A stretch of DNA of 64,000 nt from Arenibaculum pallidiluteum (GTDB lineage: Bacteria > Pseudomonadota > Alphaproteobacteria > Azospirillales > Azospirillaceae). Location: assembly GCF_017355985.1 (NCBI RefSeq), contig NZ_JAFIQU010000010.1:1-64000 (forward strand), in the 5' to 3' direction. Position 1 is the stretch's first letter; each line of letters opens with the position of its first letter. Position numbers and translations under genes: made by a program. Positions 25,322 through 34,275 of this stretch are shown piece by piece. Under the pieces are notes generated by a model that made no database searches, was not told the DNA's origin, and worked only from the letters and a program-made list of their open reading frames with translations.

Positions 25322-26074
25322 ATGTCGAACGAAACCCGTTCCCTCGCCGGCAAGGCAGCCCTGGTCACCGGTGGTTCGCGATCGATCGGCGCTGCGATCG
25401 CCAAACGGCTCGCCGCCGATGGCGCGGCGGTCGCGATCACCTACAGCGCCTCTCCGGAGAAGGCGAAGCAGGTCGTTGCCGACATTGAAGCGGCCGGCGG
25501 CAAGGCGATTGCGATTGAGGCGGACGCCGGCAACATCGAGGCCGTCCGCGCCGCCGTCGCCAAGACGGTCGAGGAGCTCGGATCAATCGACATCCTCGTG
25601 AACAATGCCGGGCTCGGGCTCGGCGGGCCGATCGAGGAGATCCCGTTTGAGACCTATGAGAGGATGGTCGCCGTCAACGTCACCGGCGTCTTCGTCGCCA
25701 CCCAGGAGGCGGTCCGCCGGATGAAGACGGGTGGGCGCATTATCTACATCGGCTCGTCCATGACGCGCTATGCCGCCTTCCCCACGGCCTCGCTCTACAC
25801 GCTCACCAAGGGCGCAATTACCGGCTTCAACCGCAGCCTCGTGCGCGATCTCGGCCCCAAAGGCATCACGGTCAACACCGTCCATCCGGGTCCCACCGAC
25901 ACCGACATGAACCCGGCTCACGGCCCGGTCGCGCAGATCGTCGGCCCGGGCATGGCGATCGGCCGCTACGGACAACCGCACGAGATCGCAAGCGTCGTCG
26001 CCTTCCTGGCGAGTCCGGAAGCCGCCTTCGTCACCGGCGCCGACATCGTCGCCGACGGTGGCCTGACCGCCTGA
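25322..26074 (+). CDS. SDR-family oxidoreductase (FabG-like), 250 aa
   Basis: Cofactor loop TGGSRSIGAA, NNAG in ILVNNAGLGLGG, catalytic Ser in IYIGSSMTRY and Tyr-Lys in SLYTLTKGAI. C-terminal GADIVADGGLTA is typical. It is about half identical by eye to the SDR at 21316, so the two are paralogues, each next to its own regulator (TetR there, LysR here). AAGGAG upstream of ATG 25322. First gene of a short operon with 26109. Confidence 0.93.
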   Translation: MSNETRSLAGKAALVTGGSRSIGAAIAKRLAADGAAVAITYSASPEKAKQVVADIEAAGGKAIAIEADAGNIEAVRAAVAKTVEELGSIDILVNNAGLGLGGPIEEIPFETYERMVAVNVTGVFVATQEAVRRMKTGGRIIYIGSSMTRYAAFPTASLYTLTKGAITGFNRSLVRDLGPKGITVNTVHPGPTDTDMNPAHGPVAQIVGPGMAIGRYGQPHEIASVVAFLASPEAAFVTGADIVADGGLTA

Positions 26075-26108
26075 CCGCAAGCATTCCGACCGCTCGAGGA
26101 TCATCACC

Positions 26109-26711
26109 ATGACCAGCATCGGCATCATCGGCGCCGGGAACATCGGCCAAGCCTTCGCCGCCGCGCTCGCAAAGAACGGCATCCGCGCCACCCTTTCCAA
26201 CAGCCGCGGCCCCGACAGCCTCAAGGAAGCGGTCGCGGCCCTCGGCCCGACCATCGAGGCGGGAACGCGCGAAGAAGCCGCCGCAAAGGACATCGTCCTG
26301 GTAGCCGTCAACTGGTCGAAGCTCCCGGCGGCGCTCGCGGGCTTGCCGGACTTCGGCGGCCGGATCGTCATAGACGCCAACAATCCGATCGAGGCGCCGC
26401 TGTTCAGGCCGGCGGAGCTCAGCGGGCGCGCCTCGTCGGAGATCTTCGCCGGTCTCGTGCCGGGCGCGCGCGTGGTGAAGGCGTTCAACCACCTTCAGCC
26501 GCACCTCCTTTCGGGCAACCCGCAGGCGGAAGGTGGCAAGCGCGTCCTCTTCTATTCCGGCGACGACGCCAGGGCCAAGGCCGCGGTCGGCGCGCTCGTC
26601 GATCGGCTCGGCTTCTTCGGCATCGATCTCGGCCCGCTCGCGGTCGGTGCGCGCCTCGTCCAGTTCCCCGGCGGGCCTCTGCCCGCGCTCAACCTCGTCC
26701 GCTTCGGCTGA
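26109..26711 (+). CDS. NADPH-dependent F420 reductase-like protein, 200 aa
   Basis: Rossmann domain with GIIGAGNIGQAFAAALAKNG at the N-terminus and VVKAFNHLQPHLL in the middle, the pattern of the F420H2:NADP oxidoreductase/NADPH-dinucleotide-binding family (COG2085). In organisms without F420 these act as general NADP-dependent reductases of unknown substrate. It follows the SDR by 34 bp and is probably co-transcribed under the LysR regulator. Confidence 0.88.
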   Translation: MTSIGIIGAGNIGQAFAAALAKNGIRATLSNSRGPDSLKEAVAALGPTIEAGTREEAAAKDIVLVAVNWSKLPAALAGLPDFGGRIVIDANNPIEAPLFRPAELSGRASSEIFAGLVPGARVVKAFNHLQPHLLSGNPQAEGGKRVLFYSGDDARAKAAVGALVDRLGFFGIDLGPLAVGARLVQFPGGPLPALNLVRFG

Positions 26712-26743
26712 CGCGGCCTCACCCCAGAACAGGAGTCCGAGCC

Positions 26744-26782
26744 ATGTCCAAATCCACCTTAAAAGGTTCCCAGTCGGGATGA
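26744..26782 (+). pseudogene. Head of a third operon gene, cut after 12 codons
   Basis: AGGAG and ATG 26744 give MSKSTLKGSQSG and then TGA. The good ribosome site 30 bp after the reductase stop marks this as the start of a lost third gene. The break coincides with a TTCCC-N2/4-CGGGAT dyad at 26767. Confidence 0.45.
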
Positions 26783-26831
26783 TTCCGATGCAATCCGGCT
26801 TAATCCGGCCTGGAAACTTCCCGATCGGGAT
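26767..26831. repeat. Paired TTCCC dyads at a gene break
   Basis: TTCCCAGTCGGGAT (26767-26780) and TTCCCGATCGGGAT (26818-26831) are near-identical palindromes 51 bp apart; AATCCGG occurs twice between them. They may be the footprint of a small mobile element, or paired protein sites. Confidence 0.45.
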
Positions 26832-26939
26832 TATGCTGGCTCGGCGCCACGGAGCCGTATCGACATGCCCGCAAGGCCAGGCGAGCGGCCGCTGACAAAA
26901 ACTCGGGCTACAGACCGCGGCCGAAGCCGCTCGCGCCCC

Positions 26940-27225
26940 TCACGCGGCTACCAGCCCTGTCCGCTCGATCTCGGTCGCGGAAACGATCTGAGTGATCCGC
27001 CGCGTCAGCCCCCGGCGCTCGATCTGGATGATCGCGCCGAGCTCAGACTCCTCGAGCAGGGATTGCACGAGCGCGCCCGGCGGCTTGCCCGTCGCGATCT
27101 CGTAGTTCCTGCCCCAGGCCCGGAAGAAGTTCCTCGGGCTGTTCGCGTGGCCGGTCATCAGGAAGTTCGCGTGACCCGAGATCAGGCAGCGGGCCGCTCT
27201 TGCGCGGCGAACGGCCCTTCGCCAT
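26940..27225 (-). pseudogene. Small conserved hypothetical gene with frameshift
   Basis: The 3' part (26940 to about 27185) has very high third-position GC and reads LISGHANFLMTGHANSPRNF, RNYEIATGKPPGALVQSLLE and so on to TGLVAA. No start codon with a ribosome site is found in this frame except an internal ATG at 27158. A likely true start, ATG 27225 (MAKGRSPRKSGPL), is in another frame. One inserted base near 27185 would join them to a 95-residue protein. Family not recognised. Confidence 0.5.
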
Positions 27226-27688
27226 CTTTGAATCGGGCGCCGCCGACCCCGACCGCGAGGGAGGGGCAGCAGCCTGGGAACCTGGCCTCTCCGAGGCTTC
27301 AGCCCCAGAATCCAGTGGCATTGCGCTCTGGCGGCGGCGCTCCAACTCCCTCTCAATCTTGAATGCTAGTGACCTCGACCCGAGCGAGCCGGCCTATCTC
27401 GGCTTCCTGCTGCTGGCTACCCCTGCTCTCGCCGTGCCGATCGGCCTCGCCGAGCGGGCCGCCGAGCACTGGGCGTGGCGCACGGGAATTTGCAACGTGA
27501 TCGCCAGCCGCCTGCAGGAGCTGCGCCGTCCCGAGGCCCAGCCCGGCGGCCAGCTGAGGGCCTGGACCGCCTGAAGGGGTGGCTCTGGCTTGACGGCAAC
27601 GGACGGGCAGGCGAAGAGATCCGCGCTCACCCACGAACCACCTGCCGCCGAGGCCGAATGCTCCTGCGCCTTCTGATCCCCCCGCCGC
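27159..27688. other. Stretch without an assigned gene (beyond the fragment above)
   Basis: Apart from the 5' part of the frameshifted gene, 27226-27688 has open frames on both strands but no convincing gene. A plus-strand segment near 27430-27575 (GLAERAAEHWAWRTGICNVI) has protein character and may be a remnant. Confidence 0.3.
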
Positions 27689-27880
27689 TCACGCGCCGAG
27701 GCAGCGCATAAGCTCGTCGGTATCGTAGGTGTCAGCGCCGGCCGCCAGCAGCGAAGCGACCGTGTAGCCAGCGCCCTCGATCACGTCGCGGGCCTCCGGC
27801 TCTCCGATGTGCTGCATGCGGATCAGCTCGGCCACGGCGGCGGCAAAGCCTGCCTCGAACGTGGAGATCTTCCTGGGCAT
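27689..27880 (-). CDS. Small conserved hypothetical protein, 63 aa
   Basis: ATG 27880 has a strong AAAGGAAAA site. MPRKISTFEAGFAAAVAELI...MRCLGA is acidic, soluble, with a predicted helix pair (EARDVIEGAGYTVASLLAAG). Small proteins of this kind occur on alphaproteobacterial plasmids. No function known. It follows 27940-28119 by 59 bp on the same strand. Confidence 0.65.
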   Translation of the reverse strand: MPRKISTFEAGFAAAVAELIRMQHIGEPEARDVIEGAGYTVASLLAAGADTYDTDELMRCLGA

Positions 27881-27939
27881 GGGGTTTTCCTTTCAGGGAC
27901 GGCCGTCGAGAGCCGGCGGCCGCGAGAATGAGCCGCGGG

Positions 27940-28119
27940 TCAGCGGAGGCCCGCGATCTCGGCTGCTCTCAACCACAGCCGCCTGATCAGCTCGGCCCGC
28001 TTCGCCTCGCCCACCTTCTCGTGCCGGCGATCCCACACCCTGATCGCGACCTCTAGGGATCGCGCGTCGGAGTGAAGAGGAACCACGTTGTGCTGTGCTG
28101 CGCGCCCGGCTCGATCCAC
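27940..28119 (-). CDS. Small hypothetical protein, 59 aa
   Basis: GTG 28119 gives VDRAGRAAQHNVVPLHSDAR, followed by SLEVAIRVWDRRHEKVGEAK and a basic helical C-terminus ending ...AAEIAGLR at TGA 27940. The composition (alternating charged helices, no odd codons) looks like real protein. Start codon is not certain; the ribosome site is weak. Function unknown. Confidence 0.5.
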   Translation of the reverse strand: MDRAGRAAQHNVVPLHSDARSLEVAIRVWDRRHEKVGEAKRAELIRRLWLRAAEIAGLR

Positions 28120-28550
28120 AGTGCTTATCTCAGGGAAGGATGTTCCGAATCCTGACGCATGAGGCGTGTGCCGTCACCGCAAGCCGCGACAGCCAGCCAG
28201 CCTTGAAGAGACCCGCCGGCGACGACCGCGACCCTGCGGCCGCGCCGGTGGCCTGCCAGCGCATCGCCTCGCGATGACGGGCAGGAAGTCTGGGACGGGG
28301 CTCACGCGCCCAGCGACTGCATCATCAGCTTGCGGTGCGTGACCGGGGAGTGTGCGATCCGTCGCACCGAAGCGCGCAATGCCGGCACGGCATCGCGAGA
28401 GGACCTCGCGGGGGTGCCGTGACGCTCAGGAGCCGACGGAACACCATGCCCATGGCTCCCTTTCCGGTCCCCCTGACCCATTGCTCGCAGGCTGCTGGTC
28501 CGCGCCGGCTCCGACACAGTGGCGCGCCACGTGGGATCTCGGCGCGCCCG
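28120..28550. other. Stretch without a supported gene
   Basis: On the minus strand a fragment near 28302-28400 reads DAVPALRASVRRIAHSPVTH... with protein character and ends at 28302, but its upstream part is in another frame. Probably a remnant. Nothing on the plus strand. Confidence 0.3.
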
Positions 28551-30137
28551 TCAGGCAAGCCAGTGATCAAGGCCTGCCTGGACACCTACCCACTCGCCAA
28601 CGTCGTATGACGAAACCGCGCTTCGGACCCGGTCCCCCTCCGATGCGTTGAAATCTACGATCTCATCGCCGGATGTGACGAAGAGATCCGGCCCGTGACC
28701 GCCGATCAGGATGTCGTGCCCAGGACCGCCGATCAGGACGTCCGCGGCATTCCCTCCACGCAAGGTATCGTCGCCTGCCTGACCGAGAAGAAGGTCATTC
28801 TCATTCCCGCCGTCGAGCATATCCCGACCGAGGCCGCCATCCAGGAGATCGAAGCCACGGCCCCCGAATAGGCGATCGTCGCCGTCCAAACCGTGCAGAG
28901 CGTCGTTACCGCTGGCGCCGTTCAGATGATCCGAGCCGCCGCCTCCCTTCAGCACATTGCCCGACGCGTCGCCCAGCAGGGTTCGGCCGCTCGGTTTGTC
29001 CAGATAAGCCAGGAAGACGTCGTAGGCCTGGTTTGTATCCCCGCGAACCAGATCGTCGGCATCGCTCGTGAAGGCAACGACCCGGCCATCCGCGGAAAGA
29101 TCACCGATGTAGGAGTCACCGTCGGCCGGTGTGCCATCCCTCGCAGTGTCGATCAGCCAGATTTCTCCCGTCGACAGATCCTTGACGAACAAGTTCCTGG
29201 TCCCGTTGGTATCGCCGGGAACCAGGTTGTCGGCGTCGCTGAAGAACCCCACCCTGTTGCCATCAGACGAAATCGCCGAGACGAACGCGGACTCTCCCCC
29301 GACCATCTGGGCGCCGGTCGCGGAGACACTGGCGCGCACGATCTCACCCGTGAGGAGGTCCTTGACGAACACGTCGTCTCGGCCATTTGTGTCTCCGGCA
29401 ACAAGGGTGTCGTCCGAACTGAGGAACGCCACTTTGGTGCCGTCGTCGGAGAGCCTGAAGTTCGTTGTTCTGCCGATGACCCGCGTAAGGTCACCCGTTA
29501 CGAGATCTTTCAGGAAAACACCCGACTCTTCGGGAGTCTCGAAGTTGTCGACATCAAAGGCCACCAGTGTTCCGTCGGCGGAAACGAATGGCGTGGACAC
29601 ATAGGTGTCGGCAAGCGGGGCTCCGTTCTCGTCCGTGTCGGCGCGTATGAGACGGCCGGTCAGCAGATCATCCACGTAGATTCCGGAGCCCTGAACGGCT
29701 ACCACCGTCCCGTCAGCGGAAAAGTCATGGCTGCCGGCACTTTCCGACTGCCGGATGCGCACGATCGCTCCGGTCTCGAGGTCCTTTACGAAGATGTCGT
29801 CGACCTCATTGCCGTCACCCGGCACAAGGTTGCTGGAAGTACTGCGGAATGCGACCCGGCTGCCGTCGGCAGAGATGTGGGGATGTAGCCCCCGACCGGC
29901 GTCATCCCCCTGATCACCGCCAGGGGGTTCCTTGCTGACCTGCACGAGCCTGCCTGTCCGGAAATCCTTCACGAACGCGTCGTAGCTCCCTTCGGTGTCG
30001 CCTGGCGCAAACTCTGAAGCAATGCTGTGGAAGGCCACCTTCGTCCCGTCGGCGGAAAGCGTGGCGTTCAGGGCCAGATCCTGGTCACCGAAACCTTCTG
30101 TGCCATCGGGCCCGATGCTGGCGCGGATGATCCTCAT
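28551..30137 (-). CDS. TolB-like beta-propeller protein with C-terminal RTX repeats, 528 aa
   Basis: ATG 30137 follows GGAGGGCGGACC. Residues 1-390 contain repeated blades of the form LSADGTKVAFxSxAxxLVPGDTNGxxDVFVKDLxTG (about seven), the PD40/TolB-type propeller. Residues about 400-500 carry RTX nonapeptides (GGSDHLNG, GNDALHGLDGDDRLFGGRG, GGLGRDMLDGG), which bind calcium outside the cell. The C-terminal DEIVDFNASEGDRV matches the end of RTX secretion substrates. No Sec signal, as expected for type I export. It may use the exporter at 57441-60461. No neighbouring exporter. A different protein from the three RTX paralogues on the right. Confidence 0.88.
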   Translation of the reverse strand: MRIIRASIGPDGTEGFGDQDLALNATLSADGTKVAFHSIASEFAPGDTEGSYDAFVKDFRTGRLVQVSKEPPGGDQGDDAGRGLHPHISADGSRVAFRSTSSNLVPGDGNEVDDIFVKDLETGAIVRIRQSESAGSHDFSADGTVVAVQGSGIYVDDLLTGRLIRADTDENGAPLADTYVSTPFVSADGTLVAFDVDNFETPEESGVFLKDLVTGDLTRVIGRTTNFRLSDDGTKVAFLSSDDTLVAGDTNGRDDVFVKDLLTGEIVRASVSATGAQMVGGESAFVSAISSDGNRVGFFSDADNLVPGDTNGTRNLFVKDLSTGEIWLIDTARDGTPADGDSYIGDLSADGRVVAFTSDADDLVRGDTNQAYDVFLAYLDKPSGRTLLGDASGNVLKGGGGSDHLNGASGNDALHGLDGDDRLFGGRGFDLLDGGLGRDMLDGGNENDLLLGQAGDDTLRGGNAADVLIGGPGHDILIGGHGPDLFVTSGDEIVDFNASEGDRVRSAVSSYDVGEWVGVQAGLDHWLA

Positions 30138-30194
30138 GGTCCGCCCTCCCACTATAGGCGTGCAGTTTTCAGTCACTCATTCGCGTACACCCGG

Positions 30195-30262
30195 CCATAG
30201 CCTCTGAAGCTTTGATACAGCGGGCATGCAACAGCGCCGCCATCTGGCGCTAGAGGCTATGG
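30195..30262. repeat. Nested inverted repeat upstream of the propeller-RTX gene
   Basis: Outer arms CCATAGCCTCT (30195-30205) and AGAGGCTATGG (30252-30262) are exact complements. An inner pair AGCGCC/GGCGCT abuts the right outer arm, so a transcript would form a long stem with a 29-nt one-sided bulge. It lies 58 bp upstream of the propeller-RTX start codon. Could be part of a 5' leader, an attenuator, or an old element end. Confidence 0.5.
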
Positions 30263-30500
30263 GTGGATCCGATTCCATGTAGAAGCCTGCCGTAGTGGCG
30301 CAGCGTCGCCGGAGCGTCGGTTGGAATGCCGAGCCGCAGCAAGGGGCGAGACCTTGATCCCCATGACGCATCATCGGGGCACCGAAAGCAGTCGCCACGT
30401 CGGTCTATGCGGAAAGATTTTACACCCTTTGGTGGAAATGTCTGGTCGGCGTCAGGCGTACCAACGTCGGAGGCCTCTTAAGGCGAGGTCCTCGTCGTGA

Positions 30501-30545
30501 CGGAGCTGACGCCGTTCGTGCAGCCGCTCTCGATCAACCGAGCGC
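30501..30545 (+). pseudogene. Inverted scrap of a dinB gene
   Basis: GAGCTGACGCCGTTCGTGC and what follows encode ELTPFVQPLSI, nearly identical to [14 protein letters not shown] of the full dinB on the other strand (around 31430-31475). Only this motif III stretch is present. It shows that a second Y-family polymerase gene, or an inverted partial duplication, existed here. Confidence 0.65.
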
Positions 30546-30582
30546 GGCCCACGCCGCCACCGTCCATCCCCCGCCGGCTTCG

Positions 30583-31892
30583 TCACGCCTGCCGACGTCT
30601 CGCGCCTGATCGGCGCAGCGGCCTGCCGAACAGGTCCACGTCCTGCCTCGGCGGTGATGCCGGCGGCACCGGCTCGCCTGCAGCGTCATCGGCACGCCGC
30701 ACGGGCAACTCCGGCGAGAAGAGATAGGGCTCCTCGGGCGCGTCCGCGTCCACCAGGTCGGCGCAGCCGGCGCCGATCAGGCGGAAGGCGCGGCCGTTGG
30801 CCTCCTTCTCCAGCAATGCCCGCGCCGTGGTCCAGATCGCCTCGACGTCCCGCGTTGGCGTCGCAAGGCGCCGGGAGCGGGTGAGGATCTGGAAGTCCGC
30901 GGTCTTGAGCTTGAGAGTCACCTGGCGGCCCAGGAAGCCCTCGGCCGCCATCCTTCGCGCCACATCCTCGCATTGAACCCGCAGCTGCGCCTCGAGACCG
31001 GGCAGGTCCGCGATATCCCGCTCGAAGGTCGTCTCGGCCGAGACGGACTTCGTTTCCTCGTCGGGCACGACGCGGCGGTCGTCCCGGCCGCGGGCGAAGC
31101 GGTAGAGCACCCGCCCCATGACGCCGTAGCGCCTGGCGAGCCAGACTTCGTCCCGCTGGCGGAGCTCCGCGATCGTCCGGACCCCGTCATGGTCCAGGCG
31201 CTGCTCGAGCGCCGGCCCGACGCCGTGGATAAATCCTGGGCTTCCGCCCGGCCAACCACGCTGAAGCCGCGGGGCTTGTCGAGGTCGGAGGCGAGCTTGG
31301 CAGGGAACCCGTTGTAGCTGAGGCCGATCGACGCCGTGATGCCGACCTCGCGCTCGATGCGGATCGCGAGCCGCGCCAGCGCGCGGGCAGGGCTCATGCC
31401 GAGACGCGCGGCCGAGAGATCGAGCGTCGCCTCGTCGATCGAGAGCGGCTGCACGAGCGGCGTCAGCTCCAGCATCATCGCCCGCACCTGGCGGCCGGCC
31501 TCCTCGTAGCGTGCCATGTCCGGCGGCACGACCACCGCATCGGGGCAGAGCTCCAGCGCCTTGAACATCGGCGTCGCAGAGCGCACGCCCGCTATCCTGG
31601 CGACGTAGCAGGCCGCCGCGACGACACCCCGGTGGACATGGCCGACGACGACCGGCCGCGTCGCCAGCTCCGGCCGATCGCGCTTGTGCACCGAGGCGAA
31701 GAACGCATCGAGGTCGACATGCGCGATGGTGAGGTCATGCAGCTCGGCATGCCGGACGATGCGGCGCGAGCGGCAGCGGGGACACCGGGAGGCCGCGCCA
31801 ACGAAGACCGTGCTGCAGTCCCTGCATAGTGCTGGGCTGGAGGGGAGGGTGGCATGATGGTCATTATGCCATGGCTGGCAGATCTCGCGCAT
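30583..31892 (-). pseudogene. dinB: DNA polymerase IV (DinB), one-base frameshift near 31228
   Basis: N-terminal zinc-ribbon-like part (CRDC ... CPRCRSRR, typical of alphaproteobacterial DinB), then the polymerase palm [32 protein letters not shown] and [20 protein letters not shown]. After GRAEAQD the frame goes wrong; the next frame continues [19 protein letters not shown] to [19 protein letters not shown], then the little-finger domain to 30583. One lost T in a TTT run is enough. Y-family polymerases copy damaged DNA with errors. ATG 31892 overlaps the divergent gene at 31854. Unless the shift is a sequence error, the enzyme is dead. Confidence 0.85.
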
Positions 31893-32468
31893 CGCGGCGC
31901 GACCGCGATTCTCTGCGCGGCCTGGTTGGCCGGCGTCTGGCTGGCGGCGCGCTCGGAGGCCGTCTCCGCCCCGCGAGCGGATCAGGATTCCGAGCGGACC
32001 TCCCTGACGCCCGCGTTGCCCAAGGTCCCGGTCCTGGCCCTGCACCCCGCGACCCTTCTGGCACTGCCGCGATTCTGCGCGGCCATGGCGGATAGCACCG
32101 CCGGCGCTGGCGCCGGGCGCAGCTGGATCTACGAGATTGAGCGGGTGCGCTCCGGCATGCGCATCTTCGTCTATCCCCGCGGCGGGCTGATCGCAGGGAC
32201 CTTCCTGGTACCGATCCGCTACCGCGGCCACGAGCAGTTCGACGACGACCCCGTGCTCTTCGCGCTGACGACCATGCTCAGCAACCTGCCGGGCGTCTGC
32301 AGCCTCGTCGGCATCGACCCCACAGGCCGGCCCTTTCACACCCTCGGACCGCTCGACCTGCCGCGCGGCACCACGCCGGAGCAGCGCCTGGAGCGCGCCT
32401 ACGAGATCGTCGTGGAGATCGCCGGCCGGTACCGGCCGGACGGGTCCTACGACCGGCCTTCGGGCTGA
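31854..32468 (+). CDS. Membrane-anchored or secreted hypothetical protein, 204 aa
   Basis: ATG 31854 follows GGAGGG. A hydrophobic N-terminus ([20 protein letters not shown]) may be a signal peptide or single anchor. The remainder has a compact alpha/beta look ([40 protein letters not shown]). No family recognised. It is divergent from and overlaps the 5' end of dinB by 39 bases. Confidence 0.7.
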   Translation: MMVIMPWLADLAHRGATAILCAAWLAGVWLAARSEAVSAPRADQDSERTSLTPALPKVPVLALHPATLLALPRFCAAMADSTAGAGAGRSWIYEIERVRSGMRIFVYPRGGLIAGTFLVPIRYRGHEQFDDDPVLFALTTMLSNLPGVCSLVGIDPTGRPFHTLGPLDLPRGTTPEQRLERAYEIVVEIAGRYRPDGSYDRPSG

Positions 32469-32994
32469 GGCGGCGGTCGAAACGCGTCCCTCCGCAGGAC
32501 GGAATCAGTTGGTCGCCGTTGAGCAATCAGGTCAGGCCGCGGCCGCCGCCATGCGGGCAGCGGCCTCGGGGTCGAGGGCGACCGGTCGGCGCGCCCCCGC
32601 CACCTCTCAGACGTCCGATAGGTGTAGCTGCTCGCACTGATCCGCGGCCTAGCTCGATTTGATCGGCGATTTCGCGCTCATGACCGTTGAGACGGAGTCT
32701 CTGAGTGGGGCACAGTATGTGCTGGCAGGCTTACATTGGATGACATAGACTTGCAGTCAAATAGTTCTGGCACACATTGCTAGCGAAGGCAATGGTTACT
32801 CTAACCGGCAGGCCAGCCGTTACTGTGCAGTATGGCTCAAGCACTTGACCAGAAACACGGCTTTTTAGCGGTGATCGGTCACTCGCAATCGGAACACTCG
32901 CGCCACACAGCTTGAGAAGACGGGTGTTCATTGCCAGCTTTGTACTTCTCATGTACGCCTTCGGCGTCCAAAACCGTTCGGAGGGAAGAGTCCA
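32469..32994. other. Lower-GC intergenic stretch
   Basis: A minus-strand tail at 32528-32600 ends in a typical alanine-rich C-terminus (RRPVALDPEAAARMAAAAA) but has no body. From about 32730 to 32990 the GC content drops clearly, marking the left flank of the phosphotransferase gene. No gene supported. Confidence 0.4.
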
Positions 32995-33834
32995 GTGCGC
33001 CCGCACGGCTTCTTCGGACCCCATCTCGAGACATTTCTGCGGGAGTGGCGTTTGCAACCGGAAGGTGCGCTTGTCACCACCCATTCGAGTTGGATTCTGC
33101 CCGTCCGACGAGATGACACTTCTGCCATTCTGAAGGTCGCCCGCATTCCTGATGAGCGGTGTGGCTTTCAGCTGATGAGGTGGTGGGACGGTCAAGGCGC
33201 AGCCAGAGTGCTCGTGTTTGCCGAAGACGCCCTGCTCATTGAGCGGGCGACTGGTACGCGCGATCTCGCAGAGATGGCGCGGTCCGGCCAGGATGAAGAG
33301 GCTTGCCGGATCCTTTGCGAAACCGCTTCCCGCCTGCACGAGTGGCGGCCACGGCCACTTCCGGAACTGCATTCACTTGAGGAGTGGTTCGAGCCACTTT
33401 TCGAGCTGGCTGCTCAACACAGCTCCCTGGCCGTGGCGTCTTGTGCTGCTCGGCAGCTCTTCTCAGAACCACGATCCATCTGCGCTCTCCACGGTGATCT
33501 CCATCACGAGAACGTCCTCGACTTCGGCGAGCGTGGCTGGCTAGCGATCGATCCTCACGGCTTGGTCGGGGAGCGGTTCTTCGACTTCGCCAACATCTTT
33601 ACGAACCCAGATCTCAGTGATCCAAGCAAGCCTGTCGCGACTCTCCCGGGGCGCCTGGAGTCCCGCCTCAGGATCGTCACCGAGACGACGCATGTCGAAC
33701 CGACCCGCCTGCTCCAATGGATCGTGGCCTGGACGGGACTTTCCGCGGCTTGGTTCATAGGTGACGGTGACCATGATGGCGCCGCCATCGACCTGACAGT
33801 CAATGAGATTGCGTCCGGGCTCCTCGGGCTATGA
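32995..33834 (+). CDS. APH(6)/hydroxyurea kinase-type phosphotransferase, 279 aa
   Basis: GTG 32995 is preceded by GGAGGGAAGAG. The product belongs to the family of streptomycin 6-kinases (StrB/APH(6)) and related kinases: Brenner-type catalytic loop ICALHGDLHHENVLDFGERG with the HGD-x-x-x-x-N core, metal-binding Asp in WLAIDPHGLVGERFFDFANI. ATP-dependent phosphorylation of an aminoglycoside or similar hydroxyl is the known role; whether this copy confers resistance cannot be told. Codon use is less GC-biased than in the neighbours and the left flank is low in GC, so it was probably acquired. Confidence 0.88.
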   Translation: MRPHGFFGPHLETFLREWRLQPEGALVTTHSSWILPVRRDDTSAILKVARIPDERCGFQLMRWWDGQGAARVLVFAEDALLIERATGTRDLAEMARSGQDEEACRILCETASRLHEWRPRPLPELHSLEEWFEPLFELAAQHSSLAVASCAARQLFSEPRSICALHGDLHHENVLDFGERGWLAIDPHGLVGERFFDFANIFTNPDLSDPSKPVATLPGRLESRLRIVTETTHVEPTRLLQWIVAWTGLSAAWFIGDGDHDGAAIDLTVNEIASGLLGL

Positions 33835-34275
33835 GGCATAGACGTATATCGCTGCGAGACGCACTTCAAATCAACGGTCTGGCCCCAAGAGGCGAATGGG
33901 CTCACAAGGAAATCAGCCGTTCTCCCGGCGGTGCATACGGTGCCATGGCAAGCGGCTACGGAGCGCCAGGATACCCGTCCGGAAATCAATGCGCGGTTCG
34001 TCCGTGTCCACGACGTTTCCTGATGCCTGACAGCCACATTTCTGCGGCGCCATTGGGCGTTTCGCGGAATTCGATCCCAAGGCGATGATTGCGGGCTATT
34101 GGCAAAGAGCCCGAGCCGGGTTTCACTTAATGCGAGCCGGGCGCCGTCCACGATCTCACCGAATGTGAGCCAGGATTCAGCGATCAAATCGAGCCGGGCC
34201 GTCGATGGGTGCGAGCCCATACAGATAGGGACTGCCTCCGGCCGAGGCCGACGCCCTGTCGCGCGAGCTTGCCAT
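33835..34275. repeat. Gene-free stretch with mobile-element terminus (copy B)
   Basis: From about 34083 to 34221 the DNA repeats, with changes, the block at 5247-5381: CGATGATTGCG, then TGCGAGCCGGG, TGTGAGCCAGG, AATCGAGCCGGGCCG and TGCGAGCCCAT at matching distances. 33835-34080 holds no convincing gene; a plus-strand fragment (VPWQAATERQDTRPEINARFVR) might be transposase debris. The block ends 55 bp from the stop of the ligase gene. Confidence 0.5.
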
